Part shown: positions 25,981 through 37,107 of the stretch, one piece after another
How positions within the stretch are numbered: position 1 is the first letter of the stretch
Layout of the letters: each line of letters begins with the position of its first letter
DNA from: Spirulina subsalsa PCC 9445
GTDB lineage: Bacteria > Cyanobacteriota > Cyanobacteriia > Cyanobacteriales > Spirulinaceae
Length of the DNA stretch: 64,000 nt
Direction: 5' to 3'
Assembly (NCBI RefSeq): GCF_000314005.1
Contig: NZ_JH980292.1
Coordinates: forward strand, 2,824,779-2,888,778
The notes under the pieces: model-generated
The model's input: only the letters and a program-made list of their open reading frames with translations
What the model was told of the DNA's origin: nothing
Database searches by the model: none
Program-made: the position numbers and the translations under genes

Positions 25981-26250
25981 TGCGGCAGTCTGAAAGTCCT
26001 GATACATAAGGTTTTCAAGGTGCAGTTGCGCGACACTCACCCAAAATAGGCGATACAAGATCATCATACCCGATTTTCCTCCTGATGAAAACCCCCGAAA
26101 CCCAGACCCCATAAGACCTTGAGAAACTGCGCGACAGTCCCCCAGCACCGAAAACGCTCAAACCCAGACCCCATAAGACCTTGCCCCCCTTTTCTGCCCC
26201 CAGCCAAAAAAAACACCCACCCCGTCGCGCAAATTCCCCCTAATCCGGCC
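25981..26250 (-). promoter_or_regulatory. candidate CRISPR leader
   Basis: This is the non-coding flank between array and cas genes. A 23-bp sequence occurs twice as a direct repeat (26099-26121 and 26161-26183). TGCGCGACA(C/G)TC occurs at 26027-26038 and 26128-26139, with an inverted copy of its core near 26225. The array-proximal bases, read on the minus strand, end in ACCTTGAAAACCTTATGT...TTTCAGACTGCCGCA. Leaders usually sit beside cas genes and carry internal repeats, but no experiment supports this. Confidence 0.5.
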
Positions 26251-26257
26251 TGAATGC

Positions 26258-26614
26258 GGGAGTCGGGAATCGGGAATCGGGAGTCGGGAATCGGGAATCG
26301 GGAGTCGGGAATCGGGAGTCGGGAATCGGGAGTCCGGGAACTCTCCCCCCCTGTTCCCTGTTCCCTGTTCCCTGAAGAGAGGGAATCGTTGTAGGGGCGC
26401 AATGCTTGCGCCCTAGGGAGTCGGGAGTCGGGAGTCCGGGAACTCTCCCCCCTGTTCCCTGTTCCCTGAAGAGAGGGAATTGTTGTAGGGGCGCAATGCT
26501 TGCGCCCTAGGGAGTCAGGAGTCGGGAAAAAATAGCCCTTGGGATGCCCGAACGGAGCGTTACGCTCCGCTAACGCACCCTACCCACTATTCCCCCTCTC
26601 CCCGGCTCCCTAAT
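26258..26614. repeat. minisatellite plus hairpin-repeat block downstream of csb2
   Basis: Units GGGAGTC/GGGAATC fill 26258-26337. Two copies of the hairpin repeat GTAGGGGCGCAATGCTTGCG... (stem GGGCGCAA/TTGCGCCC) lie at 26391-26415 and 26485-26509, in near-identical surroundings (a ~90-bp duplication). A different hairpin, CGGAGCG/CGCTCCG, lies at 26553-26569. No gene is seen. Confidence 0.75.
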
Positions 26615-28126
26615 TCAGCACACCTCAAACAAACCTAACCCAAAATGCGCCCCATAGCCCAACGCTATCGGCCCTTGCACCTCCTGCTCAAACTCAATCG
26701 TTACCCCCAAACCATAACTCACCCCCCGCGCCCCGTGGTTATTCCGACGCTGTAACCAAAAATCCGACCCATAAAACCGTTCCCCCCCAAAACGACTAGA
26801 CCTCGGCCAAATTTCAACCGACTGAGGACAAGGGAACCCCATATCCTCCAACAACCATTTCACCTGTCCCTCCGCCGAATATTTCCCCCGCTTCTTACGA
26901 TGATTCGGCAACACCAACGGCGTTATACTGCGCCACACCCTCCCCCGACCACATAACCCCCCAAACATCTCCGCCCCCCCTTGCTCCACCTTCCCCAAAG
27001 TCAACAACACCACCCCCAACTCAGACCCCCCACGCCCCCGCAACTTCCGCACCTTCCCCAACGTCGTCACCCCTTCCCCACTGAATCCCCCACGCACCCA
27101 AACCAACAAATGATCAATTTTCCCGTCCCCATCTGCATCCTCCGGCAAACAAAAAGCGTGTTGATGCCCTGTAAGCGGCCCCTGCTCATCTCGCCCCGAA
27201 AAAAGCGGTAAACCATCGGGATAGTTCTCCGACTTTGAGCCAGTCGTTAACGAGCGATGGAGACGCTCCCCCAAACTAATGGCCTGAGTTAAGGGCGGCA
27301 ACACCGGAGCCACCAACTGAAACCGCGCCACATTGGGCAGAAATTGGCTCACATTAGAAGGACTAGAAGACTTCGACACCCGAGGGGGAATCGTCCAATA
27401 GGACACCCAACGAGCGCCCGGAATCCCATTCCACCCCTGAGCATGGAGGTCGCCAATATCTAAACTTAACGCCTCCAATAAATCTCCCGGTGCTTGCCAT
27501 GACTTCTTGCCCTTCTTCGGTCGCGGCAACAACGCTAAAGCCTCCTGTAAGCCCCTTAAACCCTCCCCAGAGAGCGGCACCAACACTTTAATCTGTTCCG
27601 GCATTTTGTCCGGTTCTGGGTCTAATTCCGCCTGTTCCGGGGCTGTCGTGGGCTGTTCCGCCGGGGTATCCATCACCCCCACCTCTACCCAAGATTCCAC
27701 CTCCACCCAAGATTCCGCCCGTCCCAAATAAGACAACTTCTCCGCCAGTTGAGCCAATAATTCCCGCTCCGGAGTCGATAACTCCACCCCCGGCCACCAA
27801 ACCTTGAGACAATTTGACCGTTCAACTGCATAAAACGTATCAATCACCCGAGTTGTTTTATCCTTAATGGGCATATAGTGGCGAGTGTGGGCGGCCGTGT
27901 GGGGGGGCAACTGGTAACGGGGCAACACCTCCGCCAACTGGGTAAGCAACCCCAAGAGTAAAGACCGTTCTGGGGGGTCTGGTAAACGATAGTACACAGC
28001 AACCAGTCCCCGCAAAATCCGCCAAGGGGAAGGCGGCCACTCCACCACCCCCTCATTCACTTGATGATTCCACGGCGTAGCATGATACCGTCCCGCTAAA
28101 AATTTAATAGTTAAACCAATCGTCAT
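26615..28126 (-). CDS. csb2: type I-G Cas protein Csb2 (GSU0054 family, Cas5-Cas6-like)
   Basis: A 503-residue protein with the N-terminal signature of Csb2: LTIKFLAGRYHATPWNHQVNEGVVEWPPSPWRILRGL, then LPPHTAAHTRHYMP. Csb2 is viewed as a fusion supplying the Cas5 (crRNA handle binding) and Cas6 (pre-crRNA cleavage) functions of type I-G. The C-terminal half has DADGDGKIDHLLVW and SRFGGERFYGSDFWLQRR, typical of the family. It contains a short internal duplication (ESWVEVESWVEV). No Shine-Dalgarno is obvious. It is the last cas gene before the array and is separated from csb1 by a repeat block. Confidence 0.88.
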   Translation of the reverse strand: MTIGLTIKFLAGRYHATPWNHQVNEGVVEWPPSPWRILRGLVAVYYRLPDPPERSLLLGLLTQLAEVLPRYQLPPHTAAHTRHYMPIKDKTTRVIDTFYAVERSNCLKVWWPGVELSTPERELLAQLAEKLSYLGRAESWVEVESWVEVGVMDTPAEQPTTAPEQAELDPEPDKMPEQIKVLVPLSGEGLRGLQEALALLPRPKKGKKSWQAPGDLLEALSLDIGDLHAQGWNGIPGARWVSYWTIPPRVSKSSSPSNVSQFLPNVARFQLVAPVLPPLTQAISLGERLHRSLTTGSKSENYPDGLPLFSGRDEQGPLTGHQHAFCLPEDADGDGKIDHLLVWVRGGFSGEGVTTLGKVRKLRGRGGSELGVVLLTLGKVEQGGAEMFGGLCGRGRVWRSITPLVLPNHRKKRGKYSAEGQVKWLLEDMGFPCPQSVEIWPRSSRFGGERFYGSDFWLQRRNNHGARGVSYGLGVTIEFEQEVQGPIALGYGAHFGLGLFEVC

Positions 28127-28472
28127 GGGTCTATATGAGTGTTAATTGTTGAGTTGATACTTGATAATGATTCGGAAACAGGGAATAGGTGGGAGTCGGG
28201 AGTCGGGAATCGTTGTAGGGGCGCAATGCTTGCGCCCTAGGGAATCGGGAATCGTTGTAGGGGCGCAATGCTTGCGCCCTAGGGAATCGGGAATCGTTGT
28301 AGGGGCGCAATGCTTGCGCCCTAGGGAGTCGGGAATCGTTGTAGGGGCGCAATGCTTGCGCCCTAGGGAGTCGGGAATCGGTAGTAAGTCTTAATTCTCC
28401 CTCTCCCCCTCCCCCCCTGTTCCCCGTTCCCTAACCCCACCAGCAAAGTTATTCAGAAAGCCCTAGTTAACC
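28127..28472. repeat. tandem array of hairpin repeats between csb1 and csb2
   Basis: Four copies of a 42-bp unit, each holding the hairpin GGGCGCAA-TGC-TTGCGCCC, start at 28215, 28257, 28299 and 28341. The units differ only in GGGAATC versus GGGAGTC. A degenerate MITE end, TTATTCAGAAAGCCCTA, lies at 28449-28465. The block interrupts the cas operon and would form serial hairpins in its mRNA. No gene is seen. Confidence 0.85.
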
Positions 28473-30171
<1,699 letters not shown>

Positions 30172-30240
30172 GGTCTATTCTCCTGTTTTTAGTTGAAAGT
30201 GCCGTGAAGTTGTAATACCTTTTTTGTCGTTTTTATGGAT

Positions 30241-30298
30241 GGATTTGGGGGGTGTTGGGTTGCGCTTTTCCTGTGCCTAACCTAGGGATAGATGGGCT
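30241..30298. repeat. direct repeat DR2 flanking the DUF4065 gene (right)
   Basis: Second copy of the ~57-bp repeat at 29484-29540, directly after the csx17 stop codon. Same orientation; core GTTGCGCTTTTCCTGTGCC identical. Recombination between the copies would delete the DUF4065 gene precisely. Confidence 0.85.
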
Positions 30299-30302
30299 GG
30301 AT

Positions 30303-32459
30303 TCATTGTTCCTCCTTGGATTTGTCTTGGATTAAGCTCAATAAGTAGTCAATATCGTTGTCGGCTAGGGGGAAAGCTAGGGCGGCGGCGAGACGGCGGG
30401 GGTTGACTATCCCAAACCCTTGGCGAGTAAAGGGTTTTATCCCACTGCCTTGGAGTCGGCGGGCGGCGGCTTCTATGGCTCGGGTACTATCCCCAGCGGC
30501 TAGTTTTCGCAGTAAACCGGGGACGACTGGCAGGCGAGAGGGATGCTGGGCTGAGGTTTGTTTCTGGGATAGTCGGGGACGATGATGCACAACTTTCAGG
30601 AGGGCATAACTGGCGGGAATGGGGGATAGACGCTCCGAACAGGGGTTTTCGGCGTTTTGGCAGTCTAACAAACTTAAACCTCGTGCGATCGCCTCCAACC
30701 GTTGATCATCCACCTCTCCGTTTAACCACGCCATCACGTCATCTAAGGAAGCGGTGGGTTTTTGGCGTTCTGGACTAGGCCTCTGGATTTTGCCACTGTC
30801 TTCGCCCTCCTCTGACTTGTTTTTTTGCTGTTCCTCAATCTCAAGGCGCTGTAACCATTGGATTAAATTCTGCTCTAAGTTAGCCCCATTCTGCCAAGTG
30901 GTGCGCTTATCGTCGTGTTCTATCCAGCGCTGCCCTCTCACCCAAACCAGTCGCTCCCGTAGATTCTGCCCCACTAAGGCTAAGGCTAAACGAAATTCTG
31001 GGCTGTCTTGGCGACATTCTTTTAGCCATTGATCGGCATCTTTTCGCCCTTGATCGGCATTGCCAATCACCAAGGGTTTTAGGGGTTTGTCCTTGGCTTC
31101 TTTGGTGCGAAACGCCCGGTCTAGAGTGGCTTCCACCTCTCCAAGGCAGATTAAAACCTCAAGGAGATTCCCCCGTCGTTGCTCTTCGCTACTCTGGGTT
31201 AATTGCAAAATCTGGGTTTGTAACCGACGGTGAACGCGCTGGAGGGAAGCAGGGGCTTGATCAGAGTTGGCTAGGCGTTTAAGCTGCTTTAACCAAGAAG
31301 TGAGGGGGGCGAGTCGGTCTACTTGGACATTGCGCTGCACTTTGAACCGTCCCAAGGGAATGGCAAAGTAGGACAGGCCATTGCGCTCTTGGAAACTATA
31401 GCGCACGAACTCTGTTAGATTGCGATGGATTCCCAATTGGGCGATCGCACAAGCAAAATCCACCCCATCCACAGCCATCCGTTGGTTAAACTTCGCCCGT
31501 CCTTCCCGAAACAGACTCTGTAACTCCCGATGTGATGCCCCCTTCGACCACAAGGGAAGCCACATCTCCCCCCTGGCCTTATCATCAGGAGCCGCGCTCC
31601 CATAGCCAACGGTGGAAGAACGCACGGTAAAGGGATAAGAAAGGCCCCCAGACCCATCCTGTTCATAGCGTCGCGTCACCCCAGCCATAAACATTAAAGC
31701 CCCTTCTAACATCAAAATAAAATCCCAAGGATTGACCCGGGGATTGCCCACAAATCCCGGCACAGCATTGGCTCCCCCCGCCGCAATGGGGTTAAACTGT
31801 CCAATCACGCCGTTATAGTTCAAATTGGGCAAGACTTCGGCAAATAAAGCCGCTCGTAACAGGTGATCCGCCCCCGTTTGAGGTTTCCCCGTTTCCACCT
31901 GAAAAACAACCTGTAACTGCTGCATGGTAGTTCGGCCAAATTCAAAGTTGCCATCATTCCCCCCAGTTCCCAAGAGAGGGGGAAATTGTGCCTGATCTGG
32001 GGTAACTAAAGCGCAGGCATCGAGCCAAGGTAAGGCGCTGTCAGGTACTTTATTCCGTAATTCGGTTAAAAAGGATGATTTTTCACCTGCTGATGGTTGT
32101 TTTGCCATCTCTCCCACCTGTTCCCGTCCAACCGGGATAGTCTTTTGATAGGCAGCAAAACGGCTTGATTTGGACTGACAAAAGGCATTGAGCAGTTTTT
32201 GCTGGGCTTTATCTTTGGGGTAAAATCCCGTGCTGCCATTCCAAGGGGACACGAAGGGGGTGGGGTGATAGTCATAGAGAAAAAAGTCGAGGATCTGTTC
32301 TCGGGTGAGGTCGGTTTCTAGGCAAAACAGATCATCTTGCCAAAAGCCATAAAGGTTGGCGGTGCGTTGTTCTGAGAGAATCCGCAGAACGCCCAAGGCT
32401 TTGAGATAGTGGGAGAGGGGTTCTGGGGTGCAACCTGTGAGTTTTAGGGTGTGAGACAT
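30303..32459 (-). CDS. csx17: type I-G large-subunit protein Csx17 (Cas8-like)
   Basis: A 718-residue protein starting MSHTLKLTGCTPEPLSHYLKALGVLRIL, the hallmark of Csx17. Further conserved stretches: FVSPWNGSTGFYPKD, LLGTGGNDGNFEFGRTTMQQL, FNPIAAGGANAVPGF, NPWDFILMLEGALMFMAGVTRR, and IARGLSLLD with RQGFGIVNPRRLAAAL near the end. It is taken as the Cas8-type large subunit for PAM reading and complex assembly in type I-G. The start codon is directly preceded by minisatellite (from 32461) with no visible Shine-Dalgarno. Confidence 0.92.
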   Translation of the reverse strand: MSHTLKLTGCTPEPLSHYLKALGVLRILSEQRTANLYGFWQDDLFCLETDLTREQILDFFLYDYHPTPFVSPWNGSTGFYPKDKAQQKLLNAFCQSKSSRFAAYQKTIPVGREQVGEMAKQPSAGEKSSFLTELRNKVPDSALPWLDACALVTPDQAQFPPLLGTGGNDGNFEFGRTTMQQLQVVFQVETGKPQTGADHLLRAALFAEVLPNLNYNGVIGQFNPIAAGGANAVPGFVGNPRVNPWDFILMLEGALMFMAGVTRRYEQDGSGGLSYPFTVRSSTVGYGSAAPDDKARGEMWLPLWSKGASHRELQSLFREGRAKFNQRMAVDGVDFACAIAQLGIHRNLTEFVRYSFQERNGLSYFAIPLGRFKVQRNVQVDRLAPLTSWLKQLKRLANSDQAPASLQRVHRRLQTQILQLTQSSEEQRRGNLLEVLICLGEVEATLDRAFRTKEAKDKPLKPLVIGNADQGRKDADQWLKECRQDSPEFRLALALVGQNLRERLVWVRGQRWIEHDDKRTTWQNGANLEQNLIQWLQRLEIEEQQKNKSEEGEDSGKIQRPSPERQKPTASLDDVMAWLNGEVDDQRLEAIARGLSLLDCQNAENPCSERLSPIPASYALLKVVHHRPRLSQKQTSAQHPSRLPVVPGLLRKLAAGDSTRAIEAAARRLQGSGIKPFTRQGFGIVNPRRLAAALAFPLADNDIDYLLSLIQDKSKEEQ

Positions 32460-32460
32460 G

Positions 32461-32723
32461 GGATTAGGGAATAGGGAATAGGGAACGGGGAATGGGGGAG
32501 AGGGGAGAGGGGGAGAGGGGGAGAGAGGGAGCAGGGGGAAACGAGGAATTAAGACTTACTACCTAGGGTCTGCTGAATAACACCAGATGCTAGGCTCAAC
32601 AAGGGAACAGGGAACTCTTAACAGGGAACAGATCATCTAAAACTGGCACGATTGCCTATTCCCGACTCCCGACTCCCGACTCCCGATTCCCCAACTCCCT
32701 GGGGCGCAAGCATTGCGCCCCTA
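32461..32723. mobile_element. minisatellite, MITE-like copy B (inverted, truncated) and hairpin repeat between cas3 and csx17
   Basis: 32461-32545 is G-rich minisatellite. 32564-32697 is the reverse complement of the MITE-like element: TAGGGTCTGCTGAATAA at 32564-32580, the same interior as copies A and C, but the other terminal repeat is lost. A hairpin repeat (GGGGCGCAAGCATTGCGCCC) follows at 32700-32723. The whole block separates cas3 from csx17. Confidence 0.8.
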
Positions 32724-32736
32724 CACCGACTCCCGA

Positions 32737-35109
32737 CTATCCCCCATTCCCTCTTGCCGACGCTTGCCAGTCTGCAATCCGGATGAGGGCTTCGAGATAG
32801 GCTAGTTGGAAAGGGCCGTATTGGTCTAAAAGTGCGATCGCCTGATTGGTCCAAGATTGAGATCCAAACTCCAAACAATCAAGACTTAACACCGTCTCCG
32901 CTAAGGTTAGATTTCCCCCTAACTCCACCTTGGGCAATGTATCCCCCTCCCATACCCCACAGGCATATCTCTGGGGTGGAGGGGGCGCGGTTTCACTGGG
33001 GCGGGGCTGAACCGTGAGACGCACTTTCCCATGATGACAAGCCACTAAATAGACTAAGAGAAACTCCTCCCCGGCCGCTAACGCTCCTAGGGCGCTCGCC
33101 CACTCATGGCGGAATCCCCTTCTCCAGTTTTTGGGACGGTTTCGGTCTTGCCAATGATGATCCGACTTCGCCCAAAGCGTCCCTTCACGCCCCGGACGAT
33201 CTCGCGTCAGTAAAGACTGAAACACCTCATGGGCTTTTCCCACATCGTGATACCGTCCCGAACGAATCAGCAACTGCACCAAATCATCCCCCCAGCCATA
33301 ATCCCCCTGTAACGCTTCACACAAAGCCGCAACAGCCCGGGCTACATCGTCCGCGTGTTGTTCCAAAGAAATAAAGCCACTCCCGTAGGTTGTGGGGTCG
33401 TCATCATCCTGCTCCAGGGCTAAACTTTCTTGAGTAACCTTATCCTTGGGCTTTGGGGTTTTTCGGGCTATTTCTGAGATATCCCGATCCTTGGGATCCC
33501 CTGTAAACCCTAAGCGGTCAGAATAGCCCCCCGCCCGACAAGAGAGTAAAATCGAGCAACCGGGATAAAGTACCCCCAGTTCCTCCCACTTCCCCTGACT
33601 CCGATCCCACACATAGCCCTTACTTTTGGTCTTCTGGATCTGTTTCCAAAATTCCCGAGACTGGGACAGGGAAACGCGGCATAATTCTTGAGGCTCTAGG
33701 GAGCGCTGATCTTCGACATCCTCAAAATCCCGCCAAGCAAACATCACATCCGCCCCTCCCTGATCCCGAATAAAGGGCGACACATCCACATCATGCCCCA
33801 TCAGGTCGGTGGAGGTGTCGAAGAGTTGCCGGAGGTCAGACTGGCGGGGAATGAGTCCCTCTGGGGCTTCTGGGGGGATGTTGAGAGAAACAAGGTTAGC
33901 AGGACTCACGTCCGAGAGCTTGAGCAACTGGGAACGCGCCGTGGTGAGGGCTTCGACGGTATAGGGGAGGGTGATGTTTGTTTTGCTCAGATCCTTGTAA
34001 TCCAGCCAATAGATTTGAGCCTTTGCATTCTGTTCTCCCCGTCGATTACACCGCCCAAATCGCTGCACCAAAGAGGACCAAGGGGCTAACTCGGTGAACA
34101 GCACGGCCGCCGATAGATCCACCCCCGCTTCAATGGCTTGGGTAGCAACCACAATCCCTTTAAAATCCGGTAATCGTTCTTGCTGTTGGGTGCGTTCCTT
34201 AGCGCGAAAACGACTATGAATGAGCAAGGCCTCAATATGGGGCGCTTCTGCCGTCAGACGTTGATAAATGGCTTGGGCGCGCTTAACTTGATTACAAATG
34301 ACCAAGGTGAGATCCCCGGGGGGATGGGCGGCGAGAATTTCTGGGACTAGGGCTTTCCCATAGTCGGTTTCCTTGCCCCCATCCCAGACGACAGAACAGC
34401 GTTGTAGGGGTTTGTGGGCATAATAACGGGGTTTTAGTCGGGGATGGGTTAAGTCTGCGTCGGATAGCTGCAAAACGTCCGTCACATCGGGCTGATAGTC
34501 CACCGTTTGCACCTGTTCCGGGTGGAGGGTGGCGCTCATCCACAAAGATTGAGCGATTCCATAGACTCCCCATTGCTCCCGAAAGGCTTGTAACTGGGCG
34601 GTGGTGCGTAGTCCATTGCCCATTAGTTGGGTTTCGTCCATCACCCACAGACAATCATTATTGACCAAGGCAAAATCAATCGGCCAGGAGTTGCGCCCCA
34701 TACTGTAGCCTCGATTGAGGGCGCGACTCAAGAGTTGATCTTGAGTCCCCACTAAAATACAGGATTGCTCGGGCTGGATGACCCAAGTTCGATCAATGCT
34801 TCCCCCCATAAACTGGTGCAATTGAACTGTGTTGCTTTCCTGACTTTCGGTTAACCACTGCTGAATATTGCGGGTGGTTTGTTCCACGAGGCTACGCATA
34901 GGGAGACAGTAGACCAAACGGCGGGGAGTCTCACGGGGGCGTTGTTTCCGCCGCCACAACCACGCTAAGGCGATCGCGGCCGTTTTTCCCGCTCCGGTGG
35001 GTGCATCGAGAAACTGTGGGAGTTTTGGGCGTTCCGCGAGGGCGATTTGATAGGGAAAGGGTTCAAAACTTGTAATGTCCCTAAACCAGTGACTGAAATT
35101 ATTGCTCAT
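32737..35109 (-). CDS. cas3: Cas3 helicase-nuclease with C-terminal HD domain (type I-G)
   Basis: A 790-residue fusion in the order helicase then HD, as in type I-G Cas3 and unlike the HD-first Cas3 of I-C/I-E. Helicase: Walker A DAPTGAGKTAAI near 38, VMDETQLMGNG (motif II, DETQ), WMSATLHPEQ, VVATQAIEAGVDLSA, LVQRFGRCNRRGE (motif VI). HD part near 620-720: LIRSGRYHDVGKAHEVFQSLL, GFRHEWASALGAL, YLVACHHGKVRL. It unwinds and degrades target DNA after Cascade binding. All motifs look intact. First gene of the cas operon. Confidence 0.93.
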   Translation of the reverse strand: MSNNFSHWFRDITSFEPFPYQIALAERPKLPQFLDAPTGAGKTAAIALAWLWRRKQRPRETPRRLVYCLPMRSLVEQTTRNIQQWLTESQESNTVQLHQFMGGSIDRTWVIQPEQSCILVGTQDQLLSRALNRGYSMGRNSWPIDFALVNNDCLWVMDETQLMGNGLRTTAQLQAFREQWGVYGIAQSLWMSATLHPEQVQTVDYQPDVTDVLQLSDADLTHPRLKPRYYAHKPLQRCSVVWDGGKETDYGKALVPEILAAHPPGDLTLVICNQVKRAQAIYQRLTAEAPHIEALLIHSRFRAKERTQQQERLPDFKGIVVATQAIEAGVDLSAAVLFTELAPWSSLVQRFGRCNRRGEQNAKAQIYWLDYKDLSKTNITLPYTVEALTTARSQLLKLSDVSPANLVSLNIPPEAPEGLIPRQSDLRQLFDTSTDLMGHDVDVSPFIRDQGGADVMFAWRDFEDVEDQRSLEPQELCRVSLSQSREFWKQIQKTKSKGYVWDRSQGKWEELGVLYPGCSILLSCRAGGYSDRLGFTGDPKDRDISEIARKTPKPKDKVTQESLALEQDDDDPTTYGSGFISLEQHADDVARAVAALCEALQGDYGWGDDLVQLLIRSGRYHDVGKAHEVFQSLLTRDRPGREGTLWAKSDHHWQDRNRPKNWRRGFRHEWASALGALAAGEEFLLVYLVACHHGKVRLTVQPRPSETAPPPPQRYACGVWEGDTLPKVELGGNLTLAETVLSLDCLEFGSQSWTNQAIALLDQYGPFQLAYLEALIRIADWQASARGNGG

Positions 35110-35179
35110 TCGGCTTTACCTACCGTTTTTGCTGAAAGTTTGATGACAGGGAGAGTGCGTCTGGAATCCATGCAATCCA

Positions 35180-35226
35180 CCCCTACCTTAACAGAATAGA
35201 CATTGGAAGGTAGGGGTTTATGCAAT
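35180..35226. terminator. hairpin between cas3 and the secreted-protein gene
   Basis: CCCCTACCTT and AAGGTAGGGG form a perfect 10-bp stem with a 27-nt loop, 66 bp past the stop of the minus-strand gene upstream of cas3. There is no long U-tract on either side. It may separate that gene from the cas operon. Confidence 0.45.
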
Positions 35227-35291
35227 AAACCCTTACTCCTTGAATGAGGATAAATGGTTTCCCCTAATTAGGCGGCGGGCTGACCACCTTT

Positions 35292-36419
35292 CTACTGTGC
35301 CAAATTATAATTCTGGTAATTCTGATGAGTCATGGGAACTAAACGACTTACACGGGGATTGCGATCGCGCCGGATAAGACTTACAATCCGGGGAACTGCC
35401 CGATTTTTAGGGACTTCAGAAACCACCGACACCTTACCCAGCGCGTAATTATTCCCCCCTTCAGCCACAGGATCAGGGATCAAGCGATTACTAGAAGACG
35501 AATCCGCAATAGCCCCTATTCCGACTAAAGCAGCAACCGGAACATCTAGAACCTTATTGTCTTGAGTAGATTGTTGTTCTACTGTCACTGTCCCTTGAGG
35601 TGAATTCACCATCACAGAAGCAGGCGCTACCGTTGAAACCGGAGACACAGAAGCAGACGCTACCGTTGAAACCGGAGACACAGAAGCAGGCGCTACCGTT
35701 GGAACCGGAGACACAGAAGCAGGCGCTACCGTTGGAACCGGAGACACAGGTGCAAGCGCAGGAGTTTGAGGGGGTGTCGAAGGACTAGACACAGGAGGAG
35801 TCGGGAAAACGTGCTTGGCATCAAAATGAAAGTGATCGGGAGCGAGACTAAAGGGATTCCCACTGTTATCTATCAACGTCCCACTAGATCCAAACGTGCC
35901 ACCTGTGACATGGGACCCCACCACCCCAAACTGCACCATCTGACCTAAACCATTCGTTCGGGCGTTGAAATTGCCAAAATTCGTATTGAAAGGTTCTGTC
36001 CCAACCGTAATTTTCATAACAAAAGATACATCAACTTGAACCGGGACATCACTAAACAAAACCGGACCATTGGGACTATATCCCGTTCCAGAAGCCTTGA
36101 GCAACAGTTGATTCCCTAAAGCAGCTTGCTCTCCACTCATTTGGAGTAAGACCGGAACACCGTTTAAGGGGACTGAACCAAACAATTGCCGAACCGCCTG
36201 CGGTGAATGCACGGGAACATTATTAAAATCTGCCGATTCAATCCGACCTTGCTCCGTTTCTAAATAACCCGTAATTGGAGCATTATTATAAGTTGTGCCA
36301 TTATTTTCAAAAAAGATCAGGGTTCCCCCAGTAATCGCGATTTGCCCTTGAGCGGCTGTACTCAATACAGTCATTCCCGTAGTCAAAACCAATGCGGTTA
36401 AAATATTTTTGCCGTTCAT
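35292..36419 (-). CDS. secreted protein with SPVPTVAPASV tandem repeats
   Basis: From ATG 36419 (375 residues, signal NILTALVLTTGMTVLSTAAQGQ). The N-terminal part of about 190 residues (ITGGTLIFFENNGTTYNNAP, NNVPVHSPQAVRQLFGSVPLNG) is unrecognised. Then a Pro/Ser/Thr/Val linker of four 12-residue units of type SPVPTVAPASV, encoded by a 36-bp DNA repeat at ~35614-35755. The basic C-terminus (RRDRNPRVSRLVPM) has no PEP-CTERM motif. Likely exported to periplasm or surface. An upstream in-frame start (36488) would mask the signal peptide and is rejected. Confidence 0.75.
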   Translation of the reverse strand: MNGKNILTALVLTTGMTVLSTAAQGQIAITGGTLIFFENNGTTYNNAPITGYLETEQGRIESADFNNVPVHSPQAVRQLFGSVPLNGVPVLLQMSGEQAALGNQLLLKASGTGYSPNGPVLFSDVPVQVDVSFVMKITVGTEPFNTNFGNFNARTNGLGQMVQFGVVGSHVTGGTFGSSGTLIDNSGNPFSLAPDHFHFDAKHVFPTPPVSSPSTPPQTPALAPVSPVPTVAPASVSPVPTVAPASVSPVSTVASASVSPVSTVAPASVMVNSPQGTVTVEQQSTQDNKVLDVPVAALVGIGAIADSSSSNRLIPDPVAEGGNNYALGKVSVVSEVPKNRAVPRIVSLIRRDRNPRVSRLVPMTHQNYQNYNLAQ

Positions 36420-37107
36420 CCTGTTTTGTGTTTCTGAATAAAAGCCTTGAGTAGCTGCATTCCCTAATAGCTCAAGGTTTATTCCCACAAAATACTGAGA
36501 AGCTAAACTTCATCCGGGTAAAAAAGCAATCCATTGGGTATTGCCTTCCTCTAATCTATCAATATTTTGGAAAGTTTAATAATAATTAAATGCTATAAAC
36601 TTTGAATCTTGACAGACCCTTAATAAATCTAGTAGTTTTGATAAAATTTCATTGAAGTACGAACAAATACTGATAAAAAAACACGGCTTTGATACGGTGA
36701 CAATAGGGGGATCAGGGGAATAGGGAATCGGGAATCGGGAATAAGCTGTTCAGCATTTAAAAGGGATGTTCTTCATGACCAAGACTTTGACAGAAAGCGG
36801 TTTTCACGGTTTCTAGCAATGTCGTTTAAATGACAAGCAGCTTAGGGAATAAGGAGTCGGGAGTTGATTAGTATTCCCCATTCCCTATTACCTATTACCC
36901 AACCTTAACAAGTTAAGCTTGTGTGCATTTTGTCAAGTCCCATATATAGCGTCCAATAAATTGGACGACCCTATAAATAGGGTCTTCAATTTTGGAGACA
37001 ACCGGATTTTCCCGACCCCCCTGTTCCCTAATTTTGGAGACAACCGGATTTTCCCGACTCCCCTGTTCCCTGTTCCCCGTTCCCTGTTCCCTAACCCCAC
37101 GACCAAG
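36420..37107. other. repeat-rich intergenic region
   Basis: No gene is seen. The segment 36535-36690 is AT-rich. Minisatellite units lie near 36720-36745. A ~42-bp segment beginning AATTTTGGAGACAACCGGAT occurs twice in tandem from ~36989. The segment TTAACAAGTTAAGCTT at ~36905 recurs, inverted, at ~48310 together with the CCGGTTGT repeat, so this is another dispersed repeat pair. Confidence 0.6.

Noticed and set aside
25061-25993. Open frames with repeated FNGATHLEGIK peptides
   Set aside because: They are translations of the CRISPR repeat and its spacers, not genes.
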